The position numbers were made by a program, and so were the translations under genes. From the NCBI GenBank assembly GCA_001600175.1, contig BCJC01000006.1:1565968-1629967 (forward strand): a DNA stretch of 64,000 nucleotides. The letters run 5' to 3'. Position 1 is the stretch's first letter. Each line of letters starts with the position of its first letter. This document shows positions 1 through 12,303 of the stretch, one piece after another. The notes beneath the pieces were generated by a model that saw only the letters and a program-made list of their open reading frames with translations, was not told the DNA's origin and made no database searches. Source of the DNA: Erythrobasidium yunnanense (Eukaryota > Basidiomycota > Cystobasidiomycetes > Erythrobasidiales > Erythrobasidiaceae).

Positions 1-93
1 GTCAAGCAGTGCAGTGATCTTTCGCACGTGAGGGACATTCAGCCTGTGACAGCAAGGGGTCAGTGCAGGTCGCCGTACAGGAAGGGCGGCAAC

Positions 94-3000
94 CTACCAA
101 GCCGGAACGTAGGTGTAAAGATCCTCAATCTCCCGAGGCAAAGGAACTTCGTAAGGGCCGACCTCATCGAGCTCAGGAGGTAGAAGAAGATGATCATTCT
201 TGTCGCCTTGCATGACTCGCGCAGCAACAGCTTTCAGAACCTCGCTCGATATAGGAGTCTGTACATTCGAAATTAGCCATGTATTTAACAGCTCTTGTCG
301 AGAAGGCATACCTCGTAGTCGGCTGTAGCATAGTTGGAGATGAGTTTCTGTATTTGCGTCGGGCTGAGCATCCAGCAAACATCGCAGATGATCTGACAAA
401 GCCACACCGTCAGCAGTGTGCTTGTACCATGTCTCGATATTGCCTTACCTCGATGTCATGCGTGGTCGATTTCTTGAGCTGAAGAAGCTTTGTAGCCTGC
501 AGGAGGTGCTCAAGCTGTAGTGTGCCTTCAGGCATGTCCTAGAGGATTCGATGTCAGTGACCGACCATGCTTCGTCAACCACAGGCAGCTCACCTTCGAT
601 TGACACCACTCTTCCAGTCTAGTAATGTTATACTGGATCTGCATAGCGCGCTTCCAGGAGCAGAAGTTGCGCCTCATGAGGAGTTCATTGAACGCCGTTA
701 CTCCAACAAGTTTGAGCAGCTCAGTGACGACTTGGCCGACAACTGAATGTTCGACATAATAGCTTCGGAGACTCTTGTGAATCTTGTTGAGCAGGCTTAG
801 TATGTCGTCCGTGTTAAACGCAGGCGTCGTATTGCTCGAAAGTAATCGATTGAAGAGTTTAGAGCCGCCTTCATTGCTCAAGAAGCCAGGAAGAGCCTGG
901 TATTCGATGAGAGCGGGGACAGCCATCTTTGTAAGAATCTTCTTCGTTTCTTGCATCCAAGTGTGGTAGATATTATATTCTAGAGAATCTAGATCATGCT
1001 TGACGATAGAGACTAGTCGCTCGTACTCTTCCCAGTCGAAATCGCGGCCGGATCCATCTGCACCCGGACCGATGCCCTGCAAGATATCGCTTTCCGCTAT
1101 GCAGACGAAAGACAGGATCTCGTGCACATTAGATAGCCAGAAGATGCCTGGAATGATCGACTCTTCGCCAGAGAAGCTCTGCAGATTGGGCCAATCAGTT
1201 AGCGGCCAGCCAGGTTTCTACTTGGGTCAGACTTACCATGACATGCTGCTGTATTGTCTGCATGACATTCGCCAGGAAGCGCTCGCTTTCGCGCAGTAGA
1301 CCGTACTTCCACATCTCGTTCGTAACGAGCGAAATAAGGTGAGCAGGGAAAAGTACTTCCTTTGCACTCGGAGGCGTAGTTGAAGAAGGAGAAGGAATGC
1401 GAAGATTTGTGATTATGCCGCTCAAGATGTCGTCATCTAGAGCCTTTTCTTCTTCAAGCAGCTTGATAAGCTCGCTTGCGATCAGCTCGGCGTCTAGCTC
1501 TTCCTCGTTGACTAGCTTGCGCAGAGCATCCTGGTTGTAGTTCGCAACAGAGAATGCCTTGGGTTGGTACTCTTCGTAGGCTGGTAGAGTGGATTGCGTA
1601 GAATCGGAAGGATAGATCTGAGGCACGCTCCCGCGGCGGTTTCTCCGTTTCGCAGGAGTGCCATTGAGGCCCGAAGTACTGGGAGCACCGTTCGTCTGGC
1701 CGAGAGCCATGTTGAAGCTGCCCGGATGTTCTCGCGGGTGGGCGGCAATGGATCCCTTCGGTTGCGAAAGAGAAGTAGCACGAGTAAGCTGTTCTCGCAA
1801 TGACGCAAGCTCAGCTCGTAGCATGCCGACAGTAGAAGATTCGTCTGTAGACGCAGAAGGAGCATGTCCATTGAGTGCTTTCTGCCGCGCTTCGATCTCG
1901 TCTGTCTGTTTCGTGAGATCTGCCATAAGCTTGTCGAGTTGAGTGTCTTGATCAGCGATCTTCTTCAACGACTCGTTAAGCTTCTCGTCCACTCTCTTCT
2001 TCTCTTCGGCCAAAGCAGTGAACTCTGGCAGGGCCACACTGGATTGCTTGTGTTGCTCTACCATATCCTTTGCTCGGGACTCCGCCTCGTCGTGACGTGC
2101 GACCCACGATTGAAGCGATTCCTCCAGCGCTCTGATCTTGGCTTGCTGCTCCTTGTTCTCTAGTGTTCGCTTTTGCAGAGTTTGAGTAAGCTCGACCACC
2201 TTGTTCTCCAGCTTATACGAAACTTCTTTGAAATGCGAAGCAGAGCGAGCGGCGACCCGCAGCGTCTTGAGCTGATTGCGTGCTTGGCGGCCTCGCATTG
2301 CGTTCTGAACGATGATAATACGTTTGCGATCGTTCTGATATGCCTTGCGTAGAATTGCCCCGCGCCAGAAGCTTTGTATGCGGATAGCTGCAGCTTCTTT
2401 GCGAGCTTCCCTGAACGCAACACGAGCTTGCCGCCCTCGCAAAGCTGTAAAGAAGGCCAGTATTATCAGCCTGGTCACTTGGCGATGGTGCGGTGCACTT
2501 ACCAGACTGCAAGGTGATGACTGCCCGTTGTGTGCGGAGGTATTGCTTCCGCTGCAAGTAGCCACGAGTAATCCGCTGAATCTGTAAAGCTGCAGTCTCT
2601 CTTCTTCGCTTGTCGGCTTCTCGCTTGGCCAAAATTCTTCGCCAGCAAGTCTGTACTCCGATTGTCGCCTTGCGAAGTCGTTGGTATCGGCCTTGATGAT
2701 AGCCGCGAAGTGCATTCTTCTGGATAAGGGTGACGAGGTAGTTCAAGCGGTCTGTTCGGATCTTTTCCATGTACGCTAGCATGCCAGCTCTGAAGAAGAT
2801 CTTGCTGAGACCGACTTGGTACTTGTCATCTTCCTTGATGCTGGCTTCTAAGATGAGCTTGCAGAGCTCCTTGAGCTCCGGACCCCAATTTGTCGAAGAC
2901 GTAAGCATGTAGTATCTGAAGATGCATGTCAGTACTACTTGCGGAGTAAGCATTGCCAGCCTTACCTTTCTGCGAATTCTTCGAAAGACCACCGCGTCGG

Positions 3001-5647
3001 GTACCCTGCACAACTGATTCTGATCGTTTCCAGCACACCACAAGCCTTAAGCTGAGACAGCACAAGAGGCGGCTCAAACTCCCATGGCGCCTTCGCTTCG
3101 TTCGGCTTGATGCATCGAATGTAGTGTGCATTGGTAGAATCGATAGTCTCCTTCAGATTGATGAGAGATGCCTTGAAGATAGATCCAAGCGTAGGCTTCC
3201 GGACTTGTCCTCCAGCCTTCTTGCCAGGCTTTGCAGCGGTCGCATCTACATTCGCAGCTGCATCTGGCTTACCAGCTGAAGAATGAGATAATGCACGGTC
3301 GATGACTTCCTTCAAGAATGTATTTGAGCTGGAGTTGAGCATTGCCAGATGCTCATCGGGTACAGTATCTCTGTTCTTCTCCAAGAAGCCTTCGATCTCG
3401 TATGTAACATCGTGTGCGTAGTGTGCGATAGTGAAAGCGGTGGTGCCGAAACGTGGCTTCTTGAAGATGGTCTTGTTGGCAGGCTTGTCGAGTTGAGTGT
3501 AGAGCTTCTGAATAAGCGTAGAGTCGGATCCAGCTGGTAACCTAGATTCTTCGTCCAGAAGAGCGAGGATACCCAGCTTGCCCTCGATTACATCGATTGT
3601 TGGCTGGTTGTCGCTGAAGTCGATGAATTTCCAGTTAATCTGCTCTGCTAGGTATTCTTCCTGTTCAAGCTTGAAAACATGAGCATTGAACTCTTGTTGC
3701 AGCTGTTCGTTGGCGTAGTTGATGCAGAACTGCTCGAACGAATTCTTCTCTGTATATCATGGTAAATCAGCATGATTTACATCGCACCGACGATGGGCGT
3801 GACGCACTGAAATGCTCAAAACCGTAGATATCGAGAACACCAATAAAGCTGACTGATTCCGCTGCGTTCTTCGCCAGCGACTCATTGACGATGCTGACTA
3901 GCCAGTCGAACAGGCAAGCATAGATGAATTTGGCGACTGAGTCTCTAACGACTATCGCTTGTGCGGCAGTAAGAGCGGTAACGATCTTCTCTGACCGAGT
4001 CGTTATCTGCTTCTTGACTGTCCATTTCTTGTACTCGTTCGCATCGATGCCTAGGAGGTGCACGACATACTTCATATGCGGATCGTCTTCGGCGATCATA
4101 GCTTCCTTGCGAGTTTCCTTGATTTCGATGTTTCCGATATGCAGCAGGGCTCCCAGCAGCTTGAAGATCTGGAGACGAGTTTGGCTTGTAATACCGACCG
4201 TATCGAGCGCCTTCTGTGTGTATTCGAATTCTTTCGCATCATCGACGCCTGGAATAATCTTGGCTGAGGCGCCGCCCTGGTTCAAAAAGTGGAACTTGGA
4301 GGCGTCCTCGAGGCCGATTTCGCGAAGGTCGGAAGAAGGAAGGCCGGCCAGCAGCTGGTAGAAGATGTGGTAGTTCCGCTCAGTTTCAGGCTGGTAGACC
4401 AGTCGACTCCGCTCGAGAAGGTATGTACGGATTCGGGCTCCAATGATCGTTTGCGTCTTGTCGAAAAGGATCTGAGAACAGCCAAGTCAGCACAATACAG
4501 TGGTCTGGGAAGAAGCTGTATGTTCGTACCTCGATATACTTGCCGAAGCGAGATGAGTTGTCGTTGCGCGTCGTCTTTGCGTTACCGAAGGCTTCCATGA
4601 TGGGATTGGTCGCCAGAATCTGTCTTTCGACTTCGGACATGCCATCCTTGTCCTTTGACGTCTGCACAAATCGTGCTTCAGTAAAAACGCATTCCAGCAA
4701 TGATTCGCTAGCCCACCTTTCTTCGACCTGGTCTTTCTGGGTCGTCGACGGTTGCAAAGTACCGCATGATGTACTTTGCTGACACTGTCTTTCCTGCACC
4801 AGATTCTCCAGAGACGATAATGGTCTGATTGCGCTGATCTCGGATCATGCACCGGTATGCATCTTCTGCGATGGCGAAGAGATGCGGCTCGAGCTGGCGG
4901 TCGCTATGCGGTCAGTACATTACCATTCCTGCATTCATTATATCTGCTACGTACGTCTCCTTTACGCTTTCCAGCATACGCTTGCACGAGATTCGGCTCA
5001 TACAGAGGCACCGCCGCGAAAGGGTTGACTGCGATAAGCACGATACCAGAGTAGGTCTAGAGCGGTTGGAATGAGTATACGCTGCCATCGAAGCGATATA
5101 TTGAGTCGCAGCCTCACGTAGATCTGACCCTTGTCGGCATAACGCGTCTTGATAGAGTTGAGGACACCTCCTTCGTTCAAGTAGGATAGATTTGTAAGAT
5201 CTTCCGTTGCTTCGAGCATGGGCGGGTTGCGCAAGGCCGGTAGTGTCGCATATTGAGAATTCTCGAGTTCGTCAATAGTAGCCGTGAATGCGTGTTCCTG
5301 CGATAATGAAAGTCATTTTAGCATATGAAGTAGCTCATGATTACACAAGGTATGATCCCAGATCGCTGCGCAGTCTGTAGCGACCGTGCGAAGTTGGGAT
5401 TGATAAGTCGGTCTCAACGCTCACCCTGCCGCGGTCATCGACGAAGACGAGCTTGACGTCCTTATCTGAGATGTTGCTGCTGTCCAGAGTAGCCGAGATC
5501 CATCCCTCATCTGCGATGTTTCACACCAATATTTCGATGTTTGAGCGCGTTTGTTGGGCCAACTTGACGCCTGCTGTGCTGACCTGAATCCTGAAACCAG
5601 GCCTTGATTCCCTTCTGAGTGAACGGCGCAAGAGCTGAGGAGGCCAT
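94..5647 (-). CDS. MYO2: Class V myosin heavy chain (Myo2/Myo52 type)
   Basis: Actin-based motor that carries vesicles, vacuoles and other cargo to sites of growth. The gene has about a dozen exons and encodes roughly 1,600 residues. The first exon (5585-5647, starting MASSALAP) and the second give the short SH3-like opening (KAWFQDS, then EGWISATL). The motor follows, with the P-loop GESGAGKT near 4800, switch [11 protein letters not shown] near 4540 and switch [10 protein letters not shown] near 3820. Several IQ motifs for calmodulin or light chains lie at about 2250-2750 (for example [14 protein letters not shown]), then a coiled coil at about 1850-2215. The C-terminal cargo-binding DIL domain lies in the exons below about 1500. 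Motor, IQ, coil and DIL in this order are diagnostic of class V. The start is the first ATG before the conserved tryptophan motif. The stop is at 94; nothing is seen in the 93 bases beyond it. The symbol is by family, since fungi differ in naming. Confidence 0.95.
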
Positions 5648-6325
5648 CGTATCGTCGTCGTCGCTGCTGCCTCAGCTCGGGATCTGACTTCGTTCTTGTC
5701 GCGCTTTGGCGCCTCAGTTCTTGATGTTACAGCACACTTCTGGCCGACGTCGCAGCGCTACTAAGTGCTTGTTCCTTCGTTGATCACCAGGTCTCGTAGG
5801 TTATGTCGTGCAATCTGCGAGCAAAGGCCTGCCCTTGCGTGAGTTGAGGGATCTCAAGAAGACAAGGGGGACTTGTGCAAAATGTGAGTGGAGCACTACC
5901 GTACAATGCTAACGCTACTCTGAATGCAGTATAACAGACGTATATCGTAGATTGTAAGAAAAGCGATCCAAGTCTTGCCTTTTAAAGCGGTCCAAGCGCG
6001 TCGCGAGATAGCTTTTATGCTCAAGCGTTGTGACTTGCTAGTCGGACATCTTATTAAGCATAAGAGGGACTTGCGTTCGACAGAGTGCTAGACGAGCGAG
6101 AGGGAGGGAGGAGGGCGCGCTGTCCCAGAAGATGGAAGACAAAGCCAGCGCCTTCCGAACGGCTGGATAGCGAGTAGTTAGGACAAGCTAACGCTGTAGT
6201 CCGCGACTTTTATTGCTACCTTGTCCCGGCGTGAATTGCGATGTCTTATTGTGCAGAGAATTTAACATTCGTGTTGGTCCGAACGATGGCACTGTGGCCA
6301 GACGACAAATCGGCTGGCTGTAGGC
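5648..6325. other. Intergenic region upstream of the myosin gene
   Basis: About 680 bases between the myosin start codon and the end of the small minus-strand reading frame. No conserved coding sequence, RNA gene or repeat is seen. It must hold the myosin promoter, but no clear TATA element or named binding site could be assigned. Confidence 0.5.
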
Positions 6326-6718
6326 TTAACAAATCAAAACTGCGTTCTGGTAGTCTGTACGCTTGTATACACCTTGCCGTCCAGGAGCAAGAGCCAGTTG
6401 CCTGAGACCTGTCTCGAGTTGGTCGCTCCGTTGCATCTTCGCTGCAAGACAGCAGATTCTGAGAGGCGCGGTAAATCCATCTCGAGGAGGATGGTCATAT
6501 CGTTGGGCATGAGATTCTTGGGCGAGATAAGGCTGCGATGGGATGGCTTCGGGCGTAATCCTGTTTGGTTCGCACTTAATCGCCAGCTTACGATGCAAAC
6601 GAATCTGCTCTTGGATCTGCTCTCCTGACACGAAGTGCCGCAACGATGGGTCCAGGCTTGCTGCTCTTGCAGGGCGTTCAGACATCATCGAAGGTCGTGC
6701 TTCTGCAGAATCGGTCAA
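6326..6718 (-). CDS. Possible small gene antisense to the ABC transporter start
   Basis: An uninterrupted 130-codon minus-strand frame beginning MTDSAEARPSMMSERP; a second start could be the paired methionines near 6688. The first 70 residues are charged and protein-like (SGEQIQEQIRLHRKLAIK), with no membrane segment or motif that I recognise. The 5' end overlaps the most upstream in-frame start of the ABC transporter on the other strand, so the two models conflict over about 40-70 bases. It could be a real divergent gene, in which case the transporter start needs revising, or a chance open frame. No function is proposed. Confidence 0.35.
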   Translation of the reverse strand: MTDSAEARPSMMSERPARAASLDPSLRHFVSGEQIQEQIRLHRKLAIKCEPNRITPEAIPSQPYLAQESHAQRYDHPPRDGFTAPLRICCLAAKMQRSDQLETGLRQLALAPGRQGVYKRTDYQNAVLIC

Positions 6719-9700
6719 ATCGGCTCGACCATGCTTTGGCTATTCTTCCCGCATGCTGGCTCATCTTCTATATCTGTTCGAGGATCATCTGGCGCTTCTT
6801 GGTCCCTCGCGTCATCCGCAGAGCCATCAAGCCAATTTGCGAAGATGTGATTCTCCAAGAACATTTAGATGGGAAGTCGGCAATCGAAGTCGATATCAAG
6901 CTATGGAAGTCGCTAGCTATGGTGCTTGTAGCAGCTCTCAGGCTGGTCCTGGAGATTCTCATTCTGGTGATAAGCCTGAACGAAAGAAAGCGAGAATCGT
7001 GGGATGTAGTCATGCATGCGACCGCGGTCGGGAGCTGGGTATGCGTTGCTTCTATCCACTATTCGGGATTGTGCTGAAAATCTCTCAGCTTATCGTAACG
7101 CTTCTCACGCTTCTTCGGCCTTCGCCGACCCCGGCATACGGCCTGCTGCTCTTCTACAGTTTGGACCTCCTTACAGGGAGCTATATACTCTTGACTGCTC
7201 ATCATCACTATCTCGTATCACTGGACACCGTCCTGGCTTCTGGCTTGTCCTCGATCCTAATAGCGATCGTGTTCTCACTACCTATAAACGCCTACTATCC
7301 GTCGCCGGATGTAGCGTGCTCGTCCGATTACCCTACTCGAGATCTGGACTCTCCAGAAGATGGCACAAGCCTGTGGGCGTGGCTCACTGTCAACTGGATG
7401 CGTCCCCTCCTGTCTCTCGCGAAGAAGCAGACCTTGGAAGATAGCGATGTCTGGCAATTGTCACCCTTCTTCCGCCATTACATAATATATCCAGTCTTCA
7501 AGAACCTTCCTCAAACGAAGCTGTTGCACAGGATCTATCGCTTTACCGCATTCGATTTGTTCATTACTTCATGCTGCTCAATCGTGGTCGCAGTACTATC
7601 TTTCGCTGGTCCATACTTCCTGAAGAGGATTTTAGAAGCCCTCTCGTCTGATTCGCCAGAACTGCGAAGCTCGGCCTACAACCTTGCTTTGCTTTCATTC
7701 GTGCTCAACGTCCTTAAAGCAGAAGTCGACCTTTTCAGAACATGGCACTCCAGAAGAAGCTATGAACGAGTGAGAGGTGCTCTAGTCACACTCATCTTCG
7801 ACAAAGCTACAAGGAAGAAGGACACTTCAGGCAGCTTAGGGCACCGCAAGATGGACGAAGACGAGCAGGATGTGCAAGGTGCAGATTCGGGGAGAATACT
7901 CAACATGATGAGCGGAGACGCGTATTCTATCGCACAGTGGTTTTGGGAGGTATGCACGAACAAACCTCCTTTGGAAGAGCCGAGTCTGACTGGTCTAACA
8001 GATTTCAGCCATCATCAAAGCTCCTTTGGACTTGGTCATTGCCATCTCTTTCTTATACGCGTAAGCTGCATGACTTATGCTTCCCGGGTACCTCATAACA
8101 CGCTTGTCCCGCTTGCAGGATCCTTGGCTGGTCCGCACTAGTTGGCTTATCCTCCTGTTTCATCTCTTACGCCGCAGCGCACTTCATCTTGAAGCGCAAC
8201 CTAGCTCTTACACGCGAGCTACTCGCTGCAACAGACCGAAGAATATCGGTCATAAGCGAGCTTGTTTCCTCCATCCGCTTTCTCAAATATTATGCTTGGG
8301 AGAAGATCTGGGTGGATAAAGCTGTAGAAGCTCGAGAGCGTGAGCTGAGTGTGAGGTACAAGAGTAACTTCAACTCGGCCTACCTCTACCTCATCTTGTG
8401 CGTTGAGATGTCATTGCGCTAAGGCTGAAGCACACTAAGACAGATGCGTCCATTTCACAGTCTTATCACTCCAGCGATGATAACCTTCACGACATTCTTC
8501 TGCTATACCAAGATTGCGAAGCAAGAGCTCACCATTCCAGGTTCGCAAAGGGCTTGATCTCAGAATCCCGCTAACAAGAAATGTGCTTCACAGTCGCATT
8601 CTCATCGATCGCTGTCTTTGCAATGGTTCAGTCGCCTTTGACCGAGCTCCCTAGCAAGGTCATCATGTTTCTTCGCACCCTTGTTTCAGTCAAGCGGCTC
8701 GAGCGATACTTGGCTGAACCAGAGCTAGAGCATCTAAGAGATACGTCCGCCACACAAGCATCTTGTGGCAGCACGACAGACATTACACTTGGCTTCGAAG
8801 AAGCCAGGCTCATTTACCCGCAACATGAAGTTCGCGAAGATGCAGACCCTGTTTTCGAGCTCAGGGTACCATCTTTCGAGTTCCCTCAAGGCAAATTATC
8901 CATTGTATGCGGTAACAACGCAAGCGGAAAGTCTTCTATCCTGATGGCCCTGCTTGGAGGTATGACACTACACTCCAAATTTGGAGCGAACATCCCTGAT
9001 TTCGTACCATGACAGAGATGGACTGTATCGAAGGCAAAGTCAAGCGACCGACTGGTCGGAATGCATTTGCAATCGCAACGCAGGATGCTTGGCTCGAACA
9101 GAATACTATCCTCGAGAATATATTGTTCGGCGCTCCGTACGATGAAAAGCGATTCGAAGAGGTGGTAGAAGCATGTGCTTTACTGCCAGACCTTACAAGA
9201 TGGGCCTTGCGCGAGCATACCGAGATCGGCGAGCGCGGTGTCAGTCTCTCTGGCGGGCAACGAGCTCGAGTCGCTCTTGCTCGAGCGGTATACTCGCATG
9301 CTTCCTGTGTTTTGCTAGACGATCCGTAAGTACAGTCCAATTTTTCTGGACAATGCTGACCTCCGCTCAGACTATCCGCAGTAGACGCTCATACTGCTCG
9401 ACATCTGGTCGAGCGTTGTCTGGGAGGACCGCTTATGACAGATCGCACAGTGATTTTGGTCACGCATCATGTGAAGCTCTGTCTACCGGTCGCCAGCATG
9501 ATGGTGCGTATGTCGTCAGGCAAGGCAAAGCTTGAAACTCTGGATCCCGCAAAGCAAGCTATATTAGAAGAAGACATTGAAATGGATGACTCAGATGGTA
9601 CAGCTACTGGTACCGCTACACCGAAAGATGTCCTAGATAGCGGTACTGCAACGCCCGCTCAAATCGGTCTGATCACGAAAGAGCACCGAGCTGAGGTAAG

Positions 9701-12202
9701 TTCAACTTCATCACTCACACCGGATTTGGCTCATAAAGAAATAGGGTTCCGTCAAATGGCTCGTCTACTCAATGTACCTCAAGGCAGCCGGCTACGAGAC
9801 CTGGGTTGGCATAGTCGCGATGCTCTTCGCCAATCGGGGCATAAGCGTATTCCAGCAGTGGTTCGTCAAAGCTTGGGGCGAGAGCTACAGTGTCTCGCCT
9901 CAGAGTCTGCTGCCTCCAGCAGCCGAGAACGTCAACCCATGGTTAGCTTGCTATGTTGGCATATCGGCTCTATCGGCGGCAGTCATTCTCGGACGCTTGG
10001 CTTTTACGTACCACGGCTCTTTCAAGGCAGCCAGGGCCCTGCTATATGCCTGCCTCCTGCGCGTGACGAATGCGCCCAGTCGCTGGCTTGACGAGAACCC
10101 TACTGGCCGACTGCTGAATCGATTTACGGCGGACATTGGCTCTGTGGACTCGACGATGAACAACTCTGTTACCGATGTGCTCAACGGTTGTATCGGATTC
10201 GTGGTATGTTCAATTTAGCTTCGAATGGGGCAACAGAGACTGATCATTTGCTAGCTGGCTCTTGGCGCTGTGCTCGTCATTGTGCCTGAATTCATCTTTT
10301 TTGCTGCAACTGCCATGCTTCTATATGCTTTTCTGGCGACACCTTACGTTCGCTGCTCTCGAGACTTGCGAAGACTGTGAGTGTTGTCCGAATTGCATGA
10401 TACAACGGCTAACACTCTACGTAGGGAGAACAACCACCGGTCACCGCTGTTCAGCCGCTTCGGAGGGCTTCTACGGGGTCTTAAGGTCGTTCGAGCCTTC
10501 GGACAGCAAGATCGCTACATCAGGTTGCTTAACGATGATCTCGATATGTTTCAGTCGTGAGTCGCACACCTCAGAGTGGTCATTAGCTCGCTAATTCGCT
10601 ATATTGTCAGGATGGACCATTTCTTTTGGACCGCTCGATTCTGGCTGTCTCTCCGCTTCGACTTCGTTGGCTCGCTTGCGAATTACGTCTTGACGCTTAT
10701 TGCCCTGGCTGGCGGTGTTTCCCAAGGTTCAGCGGCTTTCGCAATCGTTCTCGCCATGCAGTTCGTTACGGCTTTACACGCGACCTGCTGGAGCTATGCC
10801 AAGCTTGAGTTGGACATAAATTGTAAGTTGCTCCAATCATGTCGTATGCCCCATTGTATCACTCAACATCGCATTCCTTAAAGCTATCGAACGTATACAC
10901 GAGTGAGTCTGGTGGACTTCGACATGTACGCTGTGCTGACAGGAGTTTCAGCTTGCTGGAGACAGTCCAAGAACCGCCTGCAATCATAGAGAAGAATAGG
11001 CCGCCTGCACACTGGCCGGCTAAAGGCGAAATCTACATAGAGAACTTGGCTGTTCGCTATGCGCCACATCTACCTTTGGCCCTCAACGGAATCAACGTGT
11101 CTATTCAAGCTGGTCAAAAGATCGGAATCGTAGGCCGGACGGGGAGCGGAAAGACCAGTACGCAAATTTTTGTTCATACAGCCCTGCCTTGTCTGACTTT
11201 GCACTACCAAAGCGCTAGCTCTTAGCTTGCTCCGCATCACAGACCCGGCAGCAGGATCGATAACGTAGGGAATACCTCTAGCCTGAAACCGTCGCCTCTC
11301 TAATCTATTTCACTGTAGTATCGATGGTATTAACATCGGCAAGATCGGCCTACGTGATCTGCGGGAACGAGTAGTGAGCTGAAATTGCACGATAGGCAGG
11401 CTATCAGACTGAATAGTCCTTGTTGCCCAGACCATCATTAGTCAAGAATCCACACTGTTCGAAGGCACACGTAAGCAGTTCCTGATTCAACTCAAGGCAC
11501 ACGACAGCTGATCCGGCGCCTCAGTACGCTCGAATCTCGATCCCAAGTTGCAGCACGATGATGCCGAATTATGGGATGTCCTGCGGCGGACTGGAATGGC
11601 GAAGTCTACCTTTGATAGCAACAGCGAGGGAAATGAAGAGGCTCGCTATATAACTTCCTTGGACTCTCAAGTCACCGCAGGGGCAGAGAACTTCTCGCAA
11701 GGCGAGCGGCAGCTTGTAAGGCTATATACGAGCAGCTCGTCCCGCCTCTCGGCTGAAGTCTCATTACCTCTTTAGCTGTCGATTGCGAGAGCGCTGCTCA
11801 GAAGAACAAATGTCTTCATTGCGGACGAAGCGACAGCCAGTGTAGACTTTGCTACCGACGAAAGAGTGGGTACAAGGCCCTGTGCTGTGCGATCATTCCG
11901 CTGAACTCCCGATAGGTTCAACGCACGCTTCGGAAAGAGCTTGCTAGCGCAACTGTAATCACTATTGCGCATCGTCTTCGAACAATAATAGGTACGCGAA
12001 TCTCTTCTTGTCTTCCGGAATTTACCAACTTCTTGCTCATGCAGATGTGGATCGCGTATTATTACTACAAGATGGAGTAGTGAAGGAGTTTGGACGGCCG
12101 AAAGAGCTTCTGCAGGATGAAGCTTCTGCCTTCCGTGAGCTGTGTCGGCAATCAAACGAGCTGGAAGAGCTAGAACGCCTAGCTGGAATAGACAAGCAGT
12201 AG
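6646..12202 (+). CDS. ABCC-subfamily ABC transporter (Ybt1/Bpt1/Ycf1 type)
   Basis: Full-length MRP-type exporter, expected in the vacuolar or plasma membrane, moving organic anions, conjugates or bile-acid-like compounds by ATP hydrolysis. Order: an N-terminal TMD0 (hydrophobic segments from about 6730 to 7330), TMD1 (SLWAWLTVNWMRPLL onward), NBD1, a linker, TMD2 and NBD2. NBD1 has Walker A GNNASGKSS near 8910, signature SLSGGQRARVALARA near 9250 and Walker B CVLLDDP. NBD2 has Walker A GRTGSGKT near 11140, signature NFSQGERQL near 11695 and Walker B VFIADEATASVD. NBD1 carries D rather than E after the Walker B aspartate, as is usual for ABCC proteins, so the first ATP site is probably degenerate. 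About 15 short introns are needed, for example 7039-7088. The start at 6646 is the only in-frame ATG before TMD0 but overlaps an antisense frame, so the true N-terminus is uncertain. The substrate cannot be read from sequence. Confidence 0.9.
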
Positions 12203-12303
12203 CAGTAGATGATATTCGTTGTTATAACATATTGGTATGCATGATCCGGAGCCTGTTTAGCAGTCGTGCAGCTTGTCCTCTGTTCATCATGCAATGACAA
12301 GCG

